Positions 1-12,313 of a stretch of DNA of 64,000 nt are shown one piece after another (the stretch's first letter is position 1; every line of letters starts with the position of its first letter). This stretch comes from Mixophyes australis. Taxonomy: Eukaryota > Chordata > Amphibia > Anura > Limnodynastidae. The notes beneath the pieces were generated by a model. The model saw nothing but the letters and a program-made list of their open reading frames with translations. It was not told the origin of the DNA and ran no database searches. The stretch is from NCBI GenBank assembly GCA_036250195.1, contig JAVHZZ010000003.1, positions 329,950,194 through 330,014,193 of the forward strand, written 5' to 3'. A program made the position numbers and the translations under genes.

Positions 1-679
1 TGGGTCAATTAATGTTTTGCTAAATTGAGGACATTGTACAAGGTTGTTTTTCTACACCTATGTGTGGAACTTAGCCGCGTCATTCACTTACTGTTTAATA
101 CTGCTTTATTAAAAATAACAGTGATATTTCATGAAATTCTGTCTGAAGCTTGAACCACAGGGCGATGACAAGTGTACATTTAGCATTTTTCCCCTTAGAA
201 AAGCACCAAGTACTGAACAAGTACTGACTCAATGAAGTCAAAGGGAACCAAGCGTGTAATAATACGATTAGTTTTACCTCCTAAACTGCATTATAAGAGG
301 CAAAACAATCTTGTGTCTGGGGTACCATGGATCCCATTTACAGCATCGTTTCCTTACTCGTACTGCAAAATGCTGTGTTTTTTTATAAACAGAAATCTGC
401 TTCACAAAATTTTTCATGTTGTGTGAACGTGCAGCAAATGAAATATAAGGGCATCACAAAGTGGCTGCTTCTTTTTATTCAAAGTGGTTGAATGTGACAA
501 CCAACCATTTAGGATCTTCAAATGAGAATGGAATCCAAACACTTCATAACACCAGTAGCAGTTTGTGGTTAGATTGCACTGAGAGGCGTTTCACTTTCTA
601 AATGTCCTATTTTCATGCTGTCCAGTACTTACATATTTCATTGCTGGGCTACTATAAGTTTTTCTCAGGGACTTAACTA
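1..679. other. AT-rich DNA, nothing recognised
   Basis: No repeat ends, coding signature or RNA gene seen. A short open frame at 232-426 has no recognisable domain and is probably chance. Confidence 0.5.
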
Positions 680-833
680 GAGCTGTACGATAGGGGCAAT
701 CGCCCAGAGTGCAACTCTGAAGGGGGACACAGTTTATGAATATTTTAAGTTCATTTGATTAAAATTGAGGGCTGGAGGGGCGGCGTTTTTCTTTCTCTCC
801 CCAGGCACTAAAATATTAAGTTGCAGCTCTGGT
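680..833. mobile_element. possible degenerate hAT fragment
   Basis: The left edge reads tagagctgtacgatagg and the reverse complement of the right edge reads cagagctgcaacttaat, so the two ends share an AGAGCTG inverted terminus. The interior has the 'ggggcaatcgccc' and 'ggggcggcg' composition seen in other hAT elements of this window. No 8-bp target duplication is visible, so superfamily and exact ends are tentative. Confidence 0.35.
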
Positions 834-1790
834 ATTTCTCATATACTTGTAGAATGTAGAAGATCATTTACTGTTATCTTGGGCTGTAAATGAATAGACT
901 TTGTATTTTTGGCATACATCACAACCATTCTATAGGCTTTTGCATTACATTTTGTATAGATTTTGGTGTATGCCTAGACATCCCAGACAATTATATAAAG
1001 TATAGGGTTATAATAGCAAAGCACACTTATATTTGAATGGACTTATTTTATACCCCAACATAACTATGTAATTATGTTCAATATCTTTGGAGTAATACAG
1101 AAAAAACAGAAAAAAGGCAAGATGCAAGAACTCATTAGTTACCAAGGGCTCATGAGAGTGGGGTAAATCATTGTATCATGACAAAGAGAAACATCCATCA
1201 GAATCTCATTGGCAAAATAATAAAAATGTTCTACAGCTAATAAATTAATATTAAAAACAGATAACTTCGTTCAGGATAATAAACTAATACACAGCTCAAG
1301 CTGCCACGATAAGACAGCTTTGTAATAGGTTGGTACCAGAAAAAAAATCCTTGGCTGTACGGCAATAACTAAGCATTCAGGAACACTCACTCACTCTCTA
1401 GTGTGGGACCTTATGTCCCAGACACATACAAAATTACAAGATTTACTTATCACAGTTTGCAGTGTCTTTCAGGAGACATCCAACCTCCTCCCCAGACTGT
1501 GAGAGACAGAGTAAATTGCCTACCAACTTTTTGTCAGCACGTTGCAGGTGCAACTCTTGATTAGTCTGCTGTGAGACTGGGAGATCAGAATAGCTAGACT
1601 GGGTCTTATGTATGGAGCTCACCCTTCTTGCTCCACACAGGGACCTTTACCAGTTTTTCATACAACTGAGAAACACACTTTGGGAAGCTTTTACCACACA
1701 CATAAACAATCTCCCTGGGGATTTAATGTACACAAGGCAGAAAGCCTGAGACATATACCTCTGCCACTCAGCACTTTCCCCATGCTTCTG
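834..1790. other. AT-rich DNA, nothing recognised
   Basis: No terminal repeats or protein similarity seen. The part from about 1390 to 1790 is less AT-rich and may be an old unclassified repeat, but I cannot define its ends. Confidence 0.4.
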
Positions 1791-1801
1791 TGTATATATA
1801 A

Positions 1802-1855
<54 letters not shown>
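1791..1855. repeat. (TA)n microsatellite
   Basis: Nearly pure TA dinucleotide run with a few interruptions (tgta, aaata). It creates tyrosine/isoleucine-rich open frames on both strands that are not genes. Confidence 0.95.
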
Positions 1856-1859
<4 letters not shown>

Positions 1860-2411
1860 CAATGGGGCTCTAAAAAGGTGGCGCACTCACCTGGGTGGCC
1901 TGGAATTCAACACTTCTGACCTCTCAGGAGAGCACCCCCATAAAAACTGCACAGTAAACAGGAAAATGCTTGCTGCACTGGTCTGACCCAACAGTGGCAA
2001 AGTGTACATGAATGTTTACCCAAGTAGACCATTGTGTGTTTTTAATATAAATTCAGGGTCCCAACCAAAGGGGGTGCAATGGGTGCAGCGGCTATGGGTC
2101 CCTGAGGTGAGGAGGGGCCTAGAGGTGTGGGGGGCCCCAGCAATGCCGGGTATCCTCCAACTATGAGGCCCCAGCTTCCCCCCTGATGCCCCGATTCTTC
2201 TTTCAAAAAGCTGAGTGGAGGACTCTTCTGCTTGACAAGACTCAAAGAGAGACCCAGGAGACAAGAACAACTTACTCGAGAACGCTTTGTTTCTTTGAAG
2301 ATATTTGTCTGATACTTTGTTTCTCGCAATCTTCAGTTGGAGAGGAGGATAAGTAGCCCATAATTAGCTGATGCCAGACAGTGCTGCAGAATCACATTAG
2401 GTCCTATCTAT
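1856..2411. other. unclassified, includes a G/C-rich hAT-like fragment
   Basis: From 2053 the sequence reads cagggtcccaaccaaag and is G/C-rich to about 2205. This resembles the left end and interior of a hAT element (CAGGG start), but no matching right end or duplication was found. The rest is unassigned. Confidence 0.35.
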
Positions 2412-2419
2412 GTCAGATG

Positions 2420-2822
2420 CAGGGCCATCTTCAGAAATTATGGGGCCCAGTATGGCCCCCCCTCCCGATGAGTGCCCCCCCGGCCCCCCCCCCCGATGAG
2501 CGCCCCCCCGCAACACATACTTACCTGGGGGCCCGCTGTCTTGCAGTCCGCTCTCCGCTACTCTGTCTTCAGCCTGGCTGTCACTGTGATCTGTAACAGG
2601 CAGAGCACATGATCGCAGGGGGAATGATTCCTCCACCCCTGCGATCGCATTCTGGTGCCTGGCTGTCACGGTGACAGCCAGGCTGAAGACAGAGTAGCGG
2701 AGAGCGGACTGCAAGACAGCGGGACCCCAGGTAAGTATGTGTTGCACTGTTGTACCGGGCCCCCTGGTGAGCCCGGGCCCAGTACAACAGTACCCCCCTA
2801 TACCCCCCTGATGGGGGCCCTG
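2420..2822. mobile_element. hAT MITE with long internal palindrome
   Basis: Termini are CAGGGCC and GGCCCTG. The 8-bp direct repeats GTCAGATG flank it exactly (2412-2419 and 2823-2830), the signature of hAT insertion. The interior 2511-2744 is a large inverted repeat with arms of about 70 bases: the left arm starts caacacatacttacctgg and the right arm ends ccaggtaagtatgtgttg. C-runs lie between the left terminus and the left arm. There is no transposase frame, so it is non-autonomous. Open frames on both strands here are products of the palindrome. Confidence 0.9.
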
Positions 2823-2830
2823 GTCAGATG

Positions 2831-4372
2831 TATGATTTTATGGTGCACAATGTTACACTTCATTGTTCCTTACGTGTGGTCTCAGATTTTTTCTTTTTAA
2901 TATATCTTTGTAATATTTTAGCCACAAAACACTTAAGCAGCATGTCATCTTTACTTTTAAACAGGCTTTTTCACCTCAGATGTACTTGAGTTAATAAAAC
3001 CAGTAGCAGTGAGCTAAAAAAATAATTTCACGCTCTGCTGTACATTTTGTTTGGCACAGGTCTGTGGTAATACGAAACATTACATTTTTTTTCTGCCAGC
3101 CTCAATAGTCTCTGGCACTCTGTAGTCAGCAGAAGCCGCCATTAGAAATGGAGGTGATAATTATGATCCTTAAGAAAATTAGTGCTGAACGATCCAAATC
3201 CAGGAAAATACACGCCACATACATTTGGTAGTTATTCATTTAAAGTTTATAATTCTACCATGTTATAAACGTCTCCGCGACCTCGTCACTGCCAGCTGCG
3301 TTCTATCAGACTTTCTATCATCTGCGTGGTTGAGGCATAGTCACAGTGTACATGTAAATCTGTCACCCATTTCTGACTCTTACAATGAACTCACAGTAAA
3401 AAAATAAGTGTATAGCAGCCAAATGAATAAATCTCATTGTCTGAGTCAGTAGCACGCCTGTCCAGTTTACTACATCTTCTTGTAACCCTATTGATGTAGC
3501 CCTTATTGTCTTTAATTATAAGTGGTTTTGAGTGACCTGTTGAAGTCTTGCTTCTTCAGCACAATGATATATGTCTTGGAGAGGACAGCGAGAACGAGGC
3601 ATTTAAAAGTAATGAGGGTAGAGACATAATGTAACAATAAATGTACTCCACCACGTTGACTGTTAAATGTTTATTAGAGTCATTTGTCATAGAAACATAT
3701 AGACAGATACACGGATATTTGGGTGTGGTTTATAAACCAGCCCTGTGTTGCATGTCAGCTCCCATACCTGAGAGGTGAGTGCATTTGATTTTAATTGCAT
3801 TGTCAGTGTTGTTTGAAGAATAGATTTTAGTGTAGGACTTGCAAACATTAGAACCCTTTGATGCTGGTTTGCAAGCTTAAATGTTTTGCTCAAAATTTCA
3901 ACTATATACCTCATAATTTTACATACAGCTTCTTGATGAAGCAAACAGTACTTTTATTGTTCCATCACAATAAACAACATACTTTGTCATGGTGACACCA
4001 TACAACCTTTCACTGGCTAGACATAATCCTCCTATCTAGACACTGGCCAATCTTTGGCTTCGGTCGCAAGTGCACCATACAGTTTTTTATCATTGAGACT
4101 CCTCCCACAGTCCAGGCTTGATGGATAGATGACACTAACACTTTGCCTTTAAAAGGAAGTCTCCTCAGGTGCTCTGTAATTCCTCTTCATTTCAGATACA
4201 CCTTGTCAGCATTGCTATTAGCTGTGGAAAAACACTTTCAAAGCATCTAAGTTAAATCACATTTCATACTTTTACTTTAACACACATCTCAGACCTGTAT
4301 ATCTCTGAACCTAGGTGCACTGCTGTACCTGTAAGTAACTTGAGTAGCTTGAATAGCTGGTACGATGAACAG
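2831..4372. other. AT-rich DNA, nothing recognised
   Basis: No repeat termini or coding similarity seen in about 1.5 kb. Confidence 0.45.
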
Positions 4373-4542
4373 TATGGGATTAACCGAATGCAGTCTTATT
4401 TTTTTTTTCACAGAAATATATTTATTAGCATTTATTTCTATAGCTCCAACAAACTCTGTAGTGTTTGTTGGAGCTATATAAATAAATGCTAATAAATATA
4501 TATCTGTGGAAAGAAATTAGGCTGCATTTGGTTAATCCCATA
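4373..4542. repeat. 170-bp palindromic MITE-like element
   Basis: The ends are near-perfect inverted copies: tatgggattaaccgaatgca at the left and tgcatttggttaatcccata at the right. The inner arms also pair (agctccaacaaac with gtttgttggagct; taataaatata with its complement). TA occurs at both edges, which would fit a Tc1/mariner-type duplication, but the palindrome makes that untestable by eye. No coding capacity. Confidence 0.75.
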
Positions 4543-5796
4543 CGGACCCTGTTTGCAAGCTTATCTATCTATCTTCATGGATGTACAATACATTTTCCAA
4601 TTTGCTGAAATCTATGGATAAGTCCTGTGAGTGATGTCATTTATACATGTATAAATCCTATAGCTTTATATACTTGTAGTTGTTTCATATACAACTATGT
4701 CATTTATTTATGCAGATTTTGGAATTGAATTGGGACTAATCTTTGAAAATTAAAATATAGGTTTAAAATCTTTCGATTGCAAATCTATAATACAGGAGTT
4801 CTGAGGGCAAGCAAGAGGAAAAATTACTGCTTCTTAGTGATTATGCTATATACAAAGACATGATCGCTGTGCACTTCTTGCTACATAAACACTTAGAGGA
4901 GCACTGCTAAACAATTTACTGAAGAGGGGACTACCAGGAGTAGTCTGGGGAAAATAAAACATCTTTAAATGTAATATAGTATATATTGAGAACTATGGGG
5001 AAAAACCTTCTGGAAAAAGTTCAGGCATCCTTCATAATATATTTCATACTTGTTGAATTGACAGACTCCATATCTCTACATATACAATGTATATATCTCC
5101 TATCTCCAGTCCTCCCAAACATATTTTGCAATAAAGTGTGGACATGAATGATGTGTGATAGCCAGGAAGAACAGAGATGCTGCAAGGGCCTAAAATGCCA
5201 CTAGCTTCCTTTAAACCACCTATTAGAGAAGTAAATATATTTACAACCTTTGCAGCTGTGTGCAGTCACATAATATTATTAAACAACAAACTATTTCCTT
5301 GGCAATACTGGCCTGGAGTAATAAGAGTTAATTTACCACTTTGCCAGGCCAATCTATCCAGTTGTGTCTAATATAGCCGGATAGGGCTAGTACCTGGGTA
5401 CTCTTTGTCTTATTGCAGTGTGACTACTACTACTGTTTTTTCTCCGCTCTTAGTATACAATTTGCTTGAAGGTTATTAGTAGAATACGGTAGTACTTTGT
5501 AACATAGAAGAAGGATACCTGCAGGTCACAGTATATGACGCTCAAGGCAAGCCTCAGAATGTAGCAATTTACAAGGAAGAACTGTTGAGTACATAATCAA
5601 CAAGGAAGGGCAATATAAAGTATTAGAGGTTGGGATGGAAAGTTGTGGACGATGTTACATTTATAACAAGAAAATACTGTCCCATTATTTATTTAGCTGA
5701 ACACCTCTGACGCACCTAAGAGCAATTTACAAACTACACAAACTACACTGCGTTAGTTTACACAGGCACTATGCTTGTAATTCATCCCTTCTCCAG
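4543..5796. other. AT-rich DNA, nothing recognised
   Basis: No terminal repeats or protein similarity seen. Confidence 0.45.
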
Positions 5797-5974
5797 GCAT
5801 TCTAAAAAACATGATTGGGTGGCGGGGGCTCTTTTGAGGAAGCTTACCTTGGACGTCTGCGCTTGATGGGAGTATCTTTGTGGTTGGCGCTGCCATTATG
5901 GAGTTTACGGGTGTTCCAATTCCCGAGCTCGTTGCTTGTTTCGCTGTCTGTGCATTCTAAAAAACATGAATGGG
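5797..5974 (-). mobile_element. 132-bp retro-insertion between 23-bp direct repeats
   Basis: The sequence gcattctaaaaaacatga(t/a)tggg occurs at 5797-5819 and again at 5952-5974 with one mismatch, and brackets 132 bp that is clearly more GC-rich than its surroundings. Long direct repeats of this kind are typical of LINE-driven insertion. On the minus strand the whole insert is open in one frame, with an ATG at 5894-5896 followed by an alanine-proline-rich stretch. On the same strand a splice-donor-like caag/gtaagc follows. It may be a piece of an L1-type ORF1 or of another transcript; identity is unknown. No poly(A) is seen. Confidence 0.5.
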
Positions 5975-6281
5975 CCTGAGTTATTAAGGAGAGCAAAGCA
6001 TAAAAAAGGAGTAACTTTGCACCTGTTCAAACCCATGTTGCATTAGAGGGGGAGGGAAATTTAAAATATGGGGACAGATTTATAGTTGTGATAGGGCATG
6101 TCCTAGATCAAATTTAAATTTCAGTGTAAAAATAAAGCTATCAAGTATTTGTGTGCTATGTGAAAAAACAGCCAGTATTTAACTTATGTGCAAAATAATA
6201 AACTAATTTGCACCCCTTGCATTATGAAATGGTTTGTCTCTGAGAAGATTTACTCCTTTTTTTACTTTCTTCAATGACTCC
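5972..6281 (-). mobile_element. MITE family A, copy 1 (reverse)
   Basis: About 310 bp with termini gggcctgagttattaagg and the degraded complement tcaatgactcc. It aligns end to end, in reverse orientation, with the copies at 17342-17656 and 36636-36953, sharing core phrases such as 'aaataaagctatcaagta' and 'gcaccccttgcatta'. Non-coding. Superfamily not assigned. Confidence 0.85.
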
Positions 6282-7251
6282 TGTGGATGAGAATTCTACC
6301 CGTTGTTTATAAGGCTAAGACCAACCCTGGATCATTTCAGGCACATCACTTATGAGGAACAGGAAAATAAAATGAATAATGCGATACAAGAAAGATTCCT
6401 ACACCTAATTTATGTCTAACTATATTAGAGAAAGAAAAACAGTGTTTTTTTGGGTTGGAGTCCCAGAATAAAGTAAGATAAATAGTGAACGTGAAGAAAA
6501 GTAAAGACTTTCAAGTAAAAGTCGATACATTCTGGTTCTGATTTCTTGTGGTTAAATATGAACTGTGGTTTCGTATTGGTCAGTGTATTGTTAACCACAA
6601 CTCGTCCTTCCAGTGACAGCTTTGCTTGCCAAGTCTGAACTGAAACATAGTTCCCTCTCCAAACCAACCACATCAAACAGCGGCAGCGCTTGATAAATTG
6701 CATGCTATCTATTTACATTTCACTGAGAATATTTATGGTATTTCGGAATGGTTAATGGAATGGCTGATAGTCACCTAACAGAAAAGTCTAATTAAAATGT
6801 TCAGTGTGCACTGTAACACAAAATGTTCCTTTAATGCTTTGGCTGATGATTGATTGTTACCTAAACAAACCATATGGGAACAAAAAGAGCCCTAATAGGT
6901 TTATTATACATATGTCATACAATTTATTGCAGTAAACAATGGATCATCACATAGAATATTTATCTGGAATATGCCAAGCTAGTTATAGCTAAAGTAATCG
7001 GAGATTTCATATGATAGATATTCTTGTATTTGTAGTTCTACAGCATTTGACGCAAAACAGAGGGCTTAAGCGCACACAAGGCCACCCAATGGAATGAGGG
7101 TTGGCTAAAGCCACACCTCCATTTACCTCCTCATGTGGCTTTTTTTATCGGTTGGCCAGGTAATATATATGGTCTAAGCACTTCCATAGGAAATAATCAA
7201 ATGGTAAACCTAAACAGTTTTTTTTTTCAGCAATAATGAGCTTTTGTGTCC
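6282..7251. other. AT-rich DNA, nothing recognised
   Basis: No supported feature. A 92-codon minus-strand frame at 6425-6703 shows no known motif. Confidence 0.45.
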
Positions 7252-7586
7252 CATCATCATCATCAGGTATTTATATAGCGCTGCTAATTCTGCAGCGTTG
7301 TACAGAGAACTCACTCACATCAGTCCCTGCCCCATTGGAGCTTACAATCTAAATTTCCTAACATACACACAGACAAACAGAGAGAAAAACTAGGATCAAT
7401 TTGATAGCAGCCCATTAACCTACCAGTATGTTTTTGTAATGTGGTAGGAAACCGGAGCACCCGGAGGAAACCCACGCAAATACGGGGAGAACATACAAAC
7501 TCCTCACAGATAAGGCCATGGTCGGGAATCGAACTCATGACCCCAGTGCTGTGAGGCAGAAATGCTAACCACTAAGCTGCCCAGCA
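7252..7586 (-). mobile_element. tRNA-derived SINE, nearly full length
   Basis: Read on the minus strand it starts with a tRNA-like head having an A-box-like ggcagcttagtggttagc and a B-box-like gagttcgattcc. A conserved body follows with gtttcctccgggtgctcc and aaaaacatactggtaggtta. It ends with gcgctatataaatacc and a (gat)n tail, seen here as (atc)n at 7252-7264. The tail resembles the 3' end of the L2-type LINEs in this window, which probably mobilise it. It is a retroposed copy, not a tRNA gene. Confidence 0.85.
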
Positions 7587-8670
7587 ATCGCACCTATCAC
7601 TGTTCATTACAGCTTAGTAAGAGGGGAGTGGTGGAGGGAATGCAGAGCAGTAAACTCTGGCAGCCAAATAAATAGATTTTAGCTGTAATGCATGGCGATC
7701 TGCTGCTTTGGTAAGAAGGCATCATAGTAATGCACCATTTGCTACTTGAATCTAATCACCATATGTATGAACTAAAAGTTGTATATTTCAGGGAATCCTA
7801 TTTAGGTGTGATTTTCCTTAATTGACAATTATGCATTCTATTGTAGAAAAGTTTCAAATAGAGTTATGTGACACAAATCAATTGAGGTCTATTTATTGAG
7901 GACATATAAAGACAAGTGTATCATGTTACTAAAAAGTTGCTTCTTGTAGCGCATCTAATAGGGATGGACATGAATGTCCAACACCCTGTTGCGGAGAGAT
8001 AATTGGGTATATTCCTGATAATATGGTATCACCAGTGGAAACATTTGTTTTCTATGGTAAAGGTCATAATCGGAGAGAGATATAACACAGGGAAGAAAAG
8101 CAATATAATTGTAGCCTTATTAACAGTATTCTCAAAAACGTGAAGCAATCGGTTAAAGAACAGTCATATAAAAGCATATGCTGGTCGACCCAAAATGTTC
8201 TATTTCTTGAGCAAATAATATAAATAAATATAAGTGCAGTTATGGGACCTGTTATCCCAAATGCTCGGAACCTGTGGCTTTCCTGATAAGGGTTTTTGTG
8301 GGTTAAGGTATTCTAATAAACCTCCAAATGCTGAAATGGCTTATTTAGGGACATGTTCCTCATTTAATGGCGTCAATGATCGGTAATGGGAATTGCTTTC
8401 AATAGGATGTCTTTTTACACCATCCAGACACTCAGATATGAGAAATCACATCTATATCTGCTATAAATCAATGTGATTGAAACATTCAAATGTTCAAATA
8501 TGACATATCAGATAAAGAGCATCTTAAGGTAAGGGGGTTGTCCAAAAGTGTAAGTAGGCAAGAATATAATGCAACACTTTTACTTTTTCCAGCATGACTT
8601 TAACTATCTTGGATTACAGTCACACAGTTAGTCATGCAAAGCATTTGCACAGATGCATTTCAAAAACTTG
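7587..8670. other. AT-rich DNA, nothing recognised
   Basis: No terminal repeats or protein similarity seen. Confidence 0.45.
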
Positions 8671-8675
8671 AATAT

Positions 8676-9434
8676 TGTCACTAGCCGCGGTGATCCACGG
8701 CTCGCTTTCTCCTCCATTTCAAGTTCCCCTCATCCCGACCGTTGCCAAGGAGACGGTTGGGGCGCTTTCTGACACAGCGCCGCGTCCCGGCAACACTGAC
8801 AGCCGGAAGAGCGCACAGAGTAAAATAAATAGCCTGCGGGCTAATTAATTACTCTTGAATTAATTAGGCAGGTCCTGGGGATAATTTTAGGCTTTAGCCC
8901 TGATTGGCTCCCTTCTGTATTTAAGGCAGGAAGGGCTTAGCCTCCCTGCCGGTTATAGCGTTCTGTTACCAGGTGCTGACCTGCTCCTGTGCTGTGTTTG
9001 GTGAAAACCTTTGGATTGACTTCTGTGTATGACCTTTGCCTGTCTCCTGGATCCTGATACCTGCTAGTTGCCCTGACCTTCTGCCTGTTACCTGGATTTT
9101 GAACCATCGCTTGTTGCCCTGACCTTCTGCCTGTTTCCCGGATTTGCATCGTTGCCTGTGGCCCTGACCCTGCTTGTATCTAGCGTTTCAGCCTGTAGTC
9201 TGTTAGGCCAGTCAGACACTACCATATCCGTTCCAGTCCGCAGACCTCTAGTCTGTCCCTACTCCGTTTATTACCTCCCGTTTATTGCCGCTGTGTGATC
9301 ATAAACTTGTACAGGGACCTGGGGGCATCCGAGTACCTGTGAGCATAACCAGTCTCTATGGGAAAAGCGACTGCTATAGGTGAAGACCTCTTTCACTAGT
9401 TCTACAAGTTTATGACGCACTGGTGGCCATAACA
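8676..9434 (+). mobile_element. solo LTR (759 bp)
   Basis: Starts TGTCACTAG and ends CATAACA (TG...CA), with a 5-bp flank aatat on the left (8671-8675) and aatag on the right (9435-9439), one mismatch. The GC-rich 5' part leads into a TATA-like tgtatttaaggcag near 8916. Downstream is a pyrimidine-biased transcribed region with imperfect internal repeats of 'ccctgaccttctgcctgtt'. No gag or pol is adjacent, so it is a solo LTR, probably left by recombination of a gypsy-type element. The minus-strand frame at 8937-9149 reflects the internal repeats only. Confidence 0.75.
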
Positions 9435-9439
9435 AATAG

Positions 9440-11431
9440 GGACATTCACCTCTGTGTGCACAACATGGACAAATACAAAATTATGTGCTGGCTCTCCTAT
9501 TTTTGGGGTTTCTAAATGAGCCCCAAGTTATCATAATTTATTTATTTTTTTACTTTAAAGCATTTTCTTCCTTTTTTATTCCACTTTCTCCTGCATCTTT
9601 TGTGTCACTAGTTGCATAGCTAATCAAATAAAGTCTGTCTTAACTGAGAGCAAATAAAGCAAGGCAGTCAAGAGGAGGGAGCCAATAATGGTCACTTATA
9701 AACCATGGCCACAGCATAAGAGTCCTGCAAGCACTGTTTTTATGTTGTGAAAGTCACTCATTTCCAATTCAAATGTGCAGCGGAATTCAAAGCAGCCAAA
9801 TTATGCCTAGAATCTTGGTGGAGGATGGACATTCATCACTGCTGTTCATTGGGCACAATGTGCATAGTTATGTGGATGTAAGCTATTGGATTTACCAACA
9901 GGAACTCAATAAAACAGTCATTTAAAATTAAAGCAGTTATGGTGACCCTTACTGTTGACAGTTATTTAAATCATGAGGGAATATTAGTGAATTGGGCAAA
10001 AAAGTGAAAAGTTTCAATGAATGACGGATAGGAGACAAATGTTATAGTGGGCTGTGCTTAGTGGTCACATTTTCAGCACTTAGAAGACCCACTTTACCTT
10101 CAAACTTTCCAACAAATGGGCAGATGGATTATAAACGTACTCAAGTTGAGCATGAACATACTTATGCCCTGATCCATGGCAGCATGTACAGTTGCATCTA
10201 CCTTTTTTTAGTTTTGCAAGAACAATAAAAAAAATAACAGACATTGACAATGTCGGCGAGAAAATTACAGTCAATTGACACAAGGCGCAAAAATAACCAG
10301 ACAGTACATTACACTATCTTAGAGGGGGAAGAGGAGGTAAGGGGGAAAATAAAGAGCACCACCTGAGAACCGGGGGTCAAGGAGAAAGAATGGGGGAGCG
10401 GGGGTTGGTAAGTGGTACATTTATATACATTATTTCTAAATCAATGCTTACATTTGTGACCAATTACTTTTCTGACTTTTTTAGATACCAATATATGTTT
10501 TAAAACATAGAGCTAGTCATCAAAGATTGGATAAAGGTCTCGTTTCACAACCACCTTTTTATCCTGTGTCTGGTTGTTATCGTTTCTTCTGTATTATAGT
10601 TAATACTGTGGATTTTGTTTGTCTTGATTATTTAAAAAAAAACACATTGCATGTCACTACATTATTGTTATTTGATATCTCGTAAATCATGTTATACACA
10701 TACATTCAACTGCATGAGCAACAAGACTGCTGCGATAATAAGATGTCTCTGCTTACATTTTCAAGGCCTTTTGCTGTATAAAGGAATGCCGGCAGATAAA
10801 TCGTAGATATAGTTGAAAACAGGAAAGTGCTGGCTTATTCTACAAACAATGAATATATATTTTGACAATTAACATATCACCAAAAACCAAAAGTAGGCAT
10901 ATCCTCCAGAGAATTGCTTGATAAATGAACTATCATGCACAGCCATCTGCTTTACAGTACCCTAATTTAAATCCCAGTGCCCCCTGGCTAGGTCAGCACT
11001 TTCAAACGCTGAGAAGTAACTTTGCAGATATGTAGCAGGCTTGCATTTCTGTGTTGAAGTATGAAAACATAAATGATCCATGAAGCTTCATTAGGTCTGC
11101 AAAAGAAAATAAAAATAGAAGCAAATAATCGTATCAACTGATTTTTACATATTAGACCGGTATGTATTTCTATGTGTCTAATAGAGAATATATTTACATC
11201 ATTTTATGAGAAGAAAAAAAAATCTGTACCTAATATACATAGTTCATTCTTTTTAATGCTTTCACAAGTGGTGTCTCTGTTTGCTGAAAGTTCATGTACA
11301 TTATCTTTGTTTTATTGCCTTTATACGCATATTACATCTATTATCTGGAAACCTGTTATACTGATAGTTCTAAAAATCTGAAAAATAAAAAATTGCTGCT
11401 GTTTAGTGATCATTTTTTGCATGCAGACATG
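9440..11431. other. AT-rich DNA, nothing recognised
   Basis: About 2 kb without repeat termini, LINE motifs or coding similarity. A purine/G-rich patch lies at 10321-10410. Confidence 0.45.
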
Positions 11432-11510
11432 CTCATCATCATCATTGTTTATTTATATAGCACCACCAATTCCACAGCGCAGTACAGAGAATATTTGTCA
11501 TTCACATCCG
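11432..11510 (-). mobile_element. SINE/L2 3'-tail fragment
   Basis: (atc)n followed by tttatttatatagcaccacc and cacagcgcagtacagagaa is the complement of the common SINE tail. The tRNA-like head is missing. Confidence 0.8.
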
Positions 11511-12057
11511 TCCGCAGAGACACACCGCTTCAGAGTTTTTACTAAAATCTCTGCTCAGCTCTATGGGACGTGAGAGAAAATGAGCAGAGATTTTGGTACT
11601 GTATGGCTGTCAATGTGCGCAAGCAGACAATGAGGCAATGTGGCGAGCCCATAGGTGGGGCATTTAAATTTCCATCTCTATTTAAACAGGCTCTGAACAC
11701 TGTTCAGTGTCAGAGCAGCAGGATTCCAACCACAGCTTCTAGCTCACTATTCCCAGTGTTTTCCTTCCTGCTTTTTCTTTTGAGATTCCTGCGTTAGATA
11801 TTGGCCTGTATCCACTTTTGGATTCTGATTTGTCACCTTGCCAATACTCATGTGCTAGACCCCGAATTGTTGACCTCGCCGTATACTCTTGTATTATCAC
11901 TTCATATTGCGATTAAACAATTTGGTGCTGTGTGGGGACATAAGACTTATTTGTAATTCATGTGCTGATCATTTTTATGCTTTTAATTATATTAGTTAAC
12001 GTGTGCACACATCTACATGTCAAGTGCATTTATACATCTTGAGACCCAGATGGATTC
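11511..12057 (+). repeat. unclassified LTR-like repeat X, copy 1
   Basis: Positions 11575-11650 share a diverged block (gagcagagatt... caatgtgcgcaagcagaca) with 18650-18715. Downstream are TATA-like 'gcatttaaattt' and 'tatttaaacagg' and a pyrimidine-rich stretch similar in style to the solo LTRs here. No terminal TG...CA pair could be fixed, so LTR identity is a guess. Confidence 0.35.
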
Positions 12058-12313
12058 CCAGGGCTAAATTTACTAAGAATTGAGTTTGGCGGCGGTTTGA
12101 AACCGCCACACATGGCCAGCGGTTTAGTGGTCCAAACCGCCACATTTTTCTATAGGGTCTTTCCAGGCTGCGATTTTAAATGGCTGGCGATGTGTGGTGG
12201 TTTGTAAACAGCAAAACCGCCATAAAAACCCCCATCCAAAAGACAGGTTTTTAAATACCTGCCTTTGATTGGCAAACTGCATGCTGTTTGAGCTATTTTG
12301 CCATTCAGAACAT

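Noticed and set aside
1608..1919. 103-codon frame with Tyr/Ile run
   Set aside because: Runs through the (TA)n microsatellite.
2511..2545. U1 snRNA-like 'atacttacctgg'
   Set aside because: Short match only, and it is the mirror of the other arm of a hAT palindrome.
5820..5951. First exon of a host gene on the minus strand
   Set aside because: Flanking 23-bp direct repeats indicate an insertion, and no further exons were recognised.
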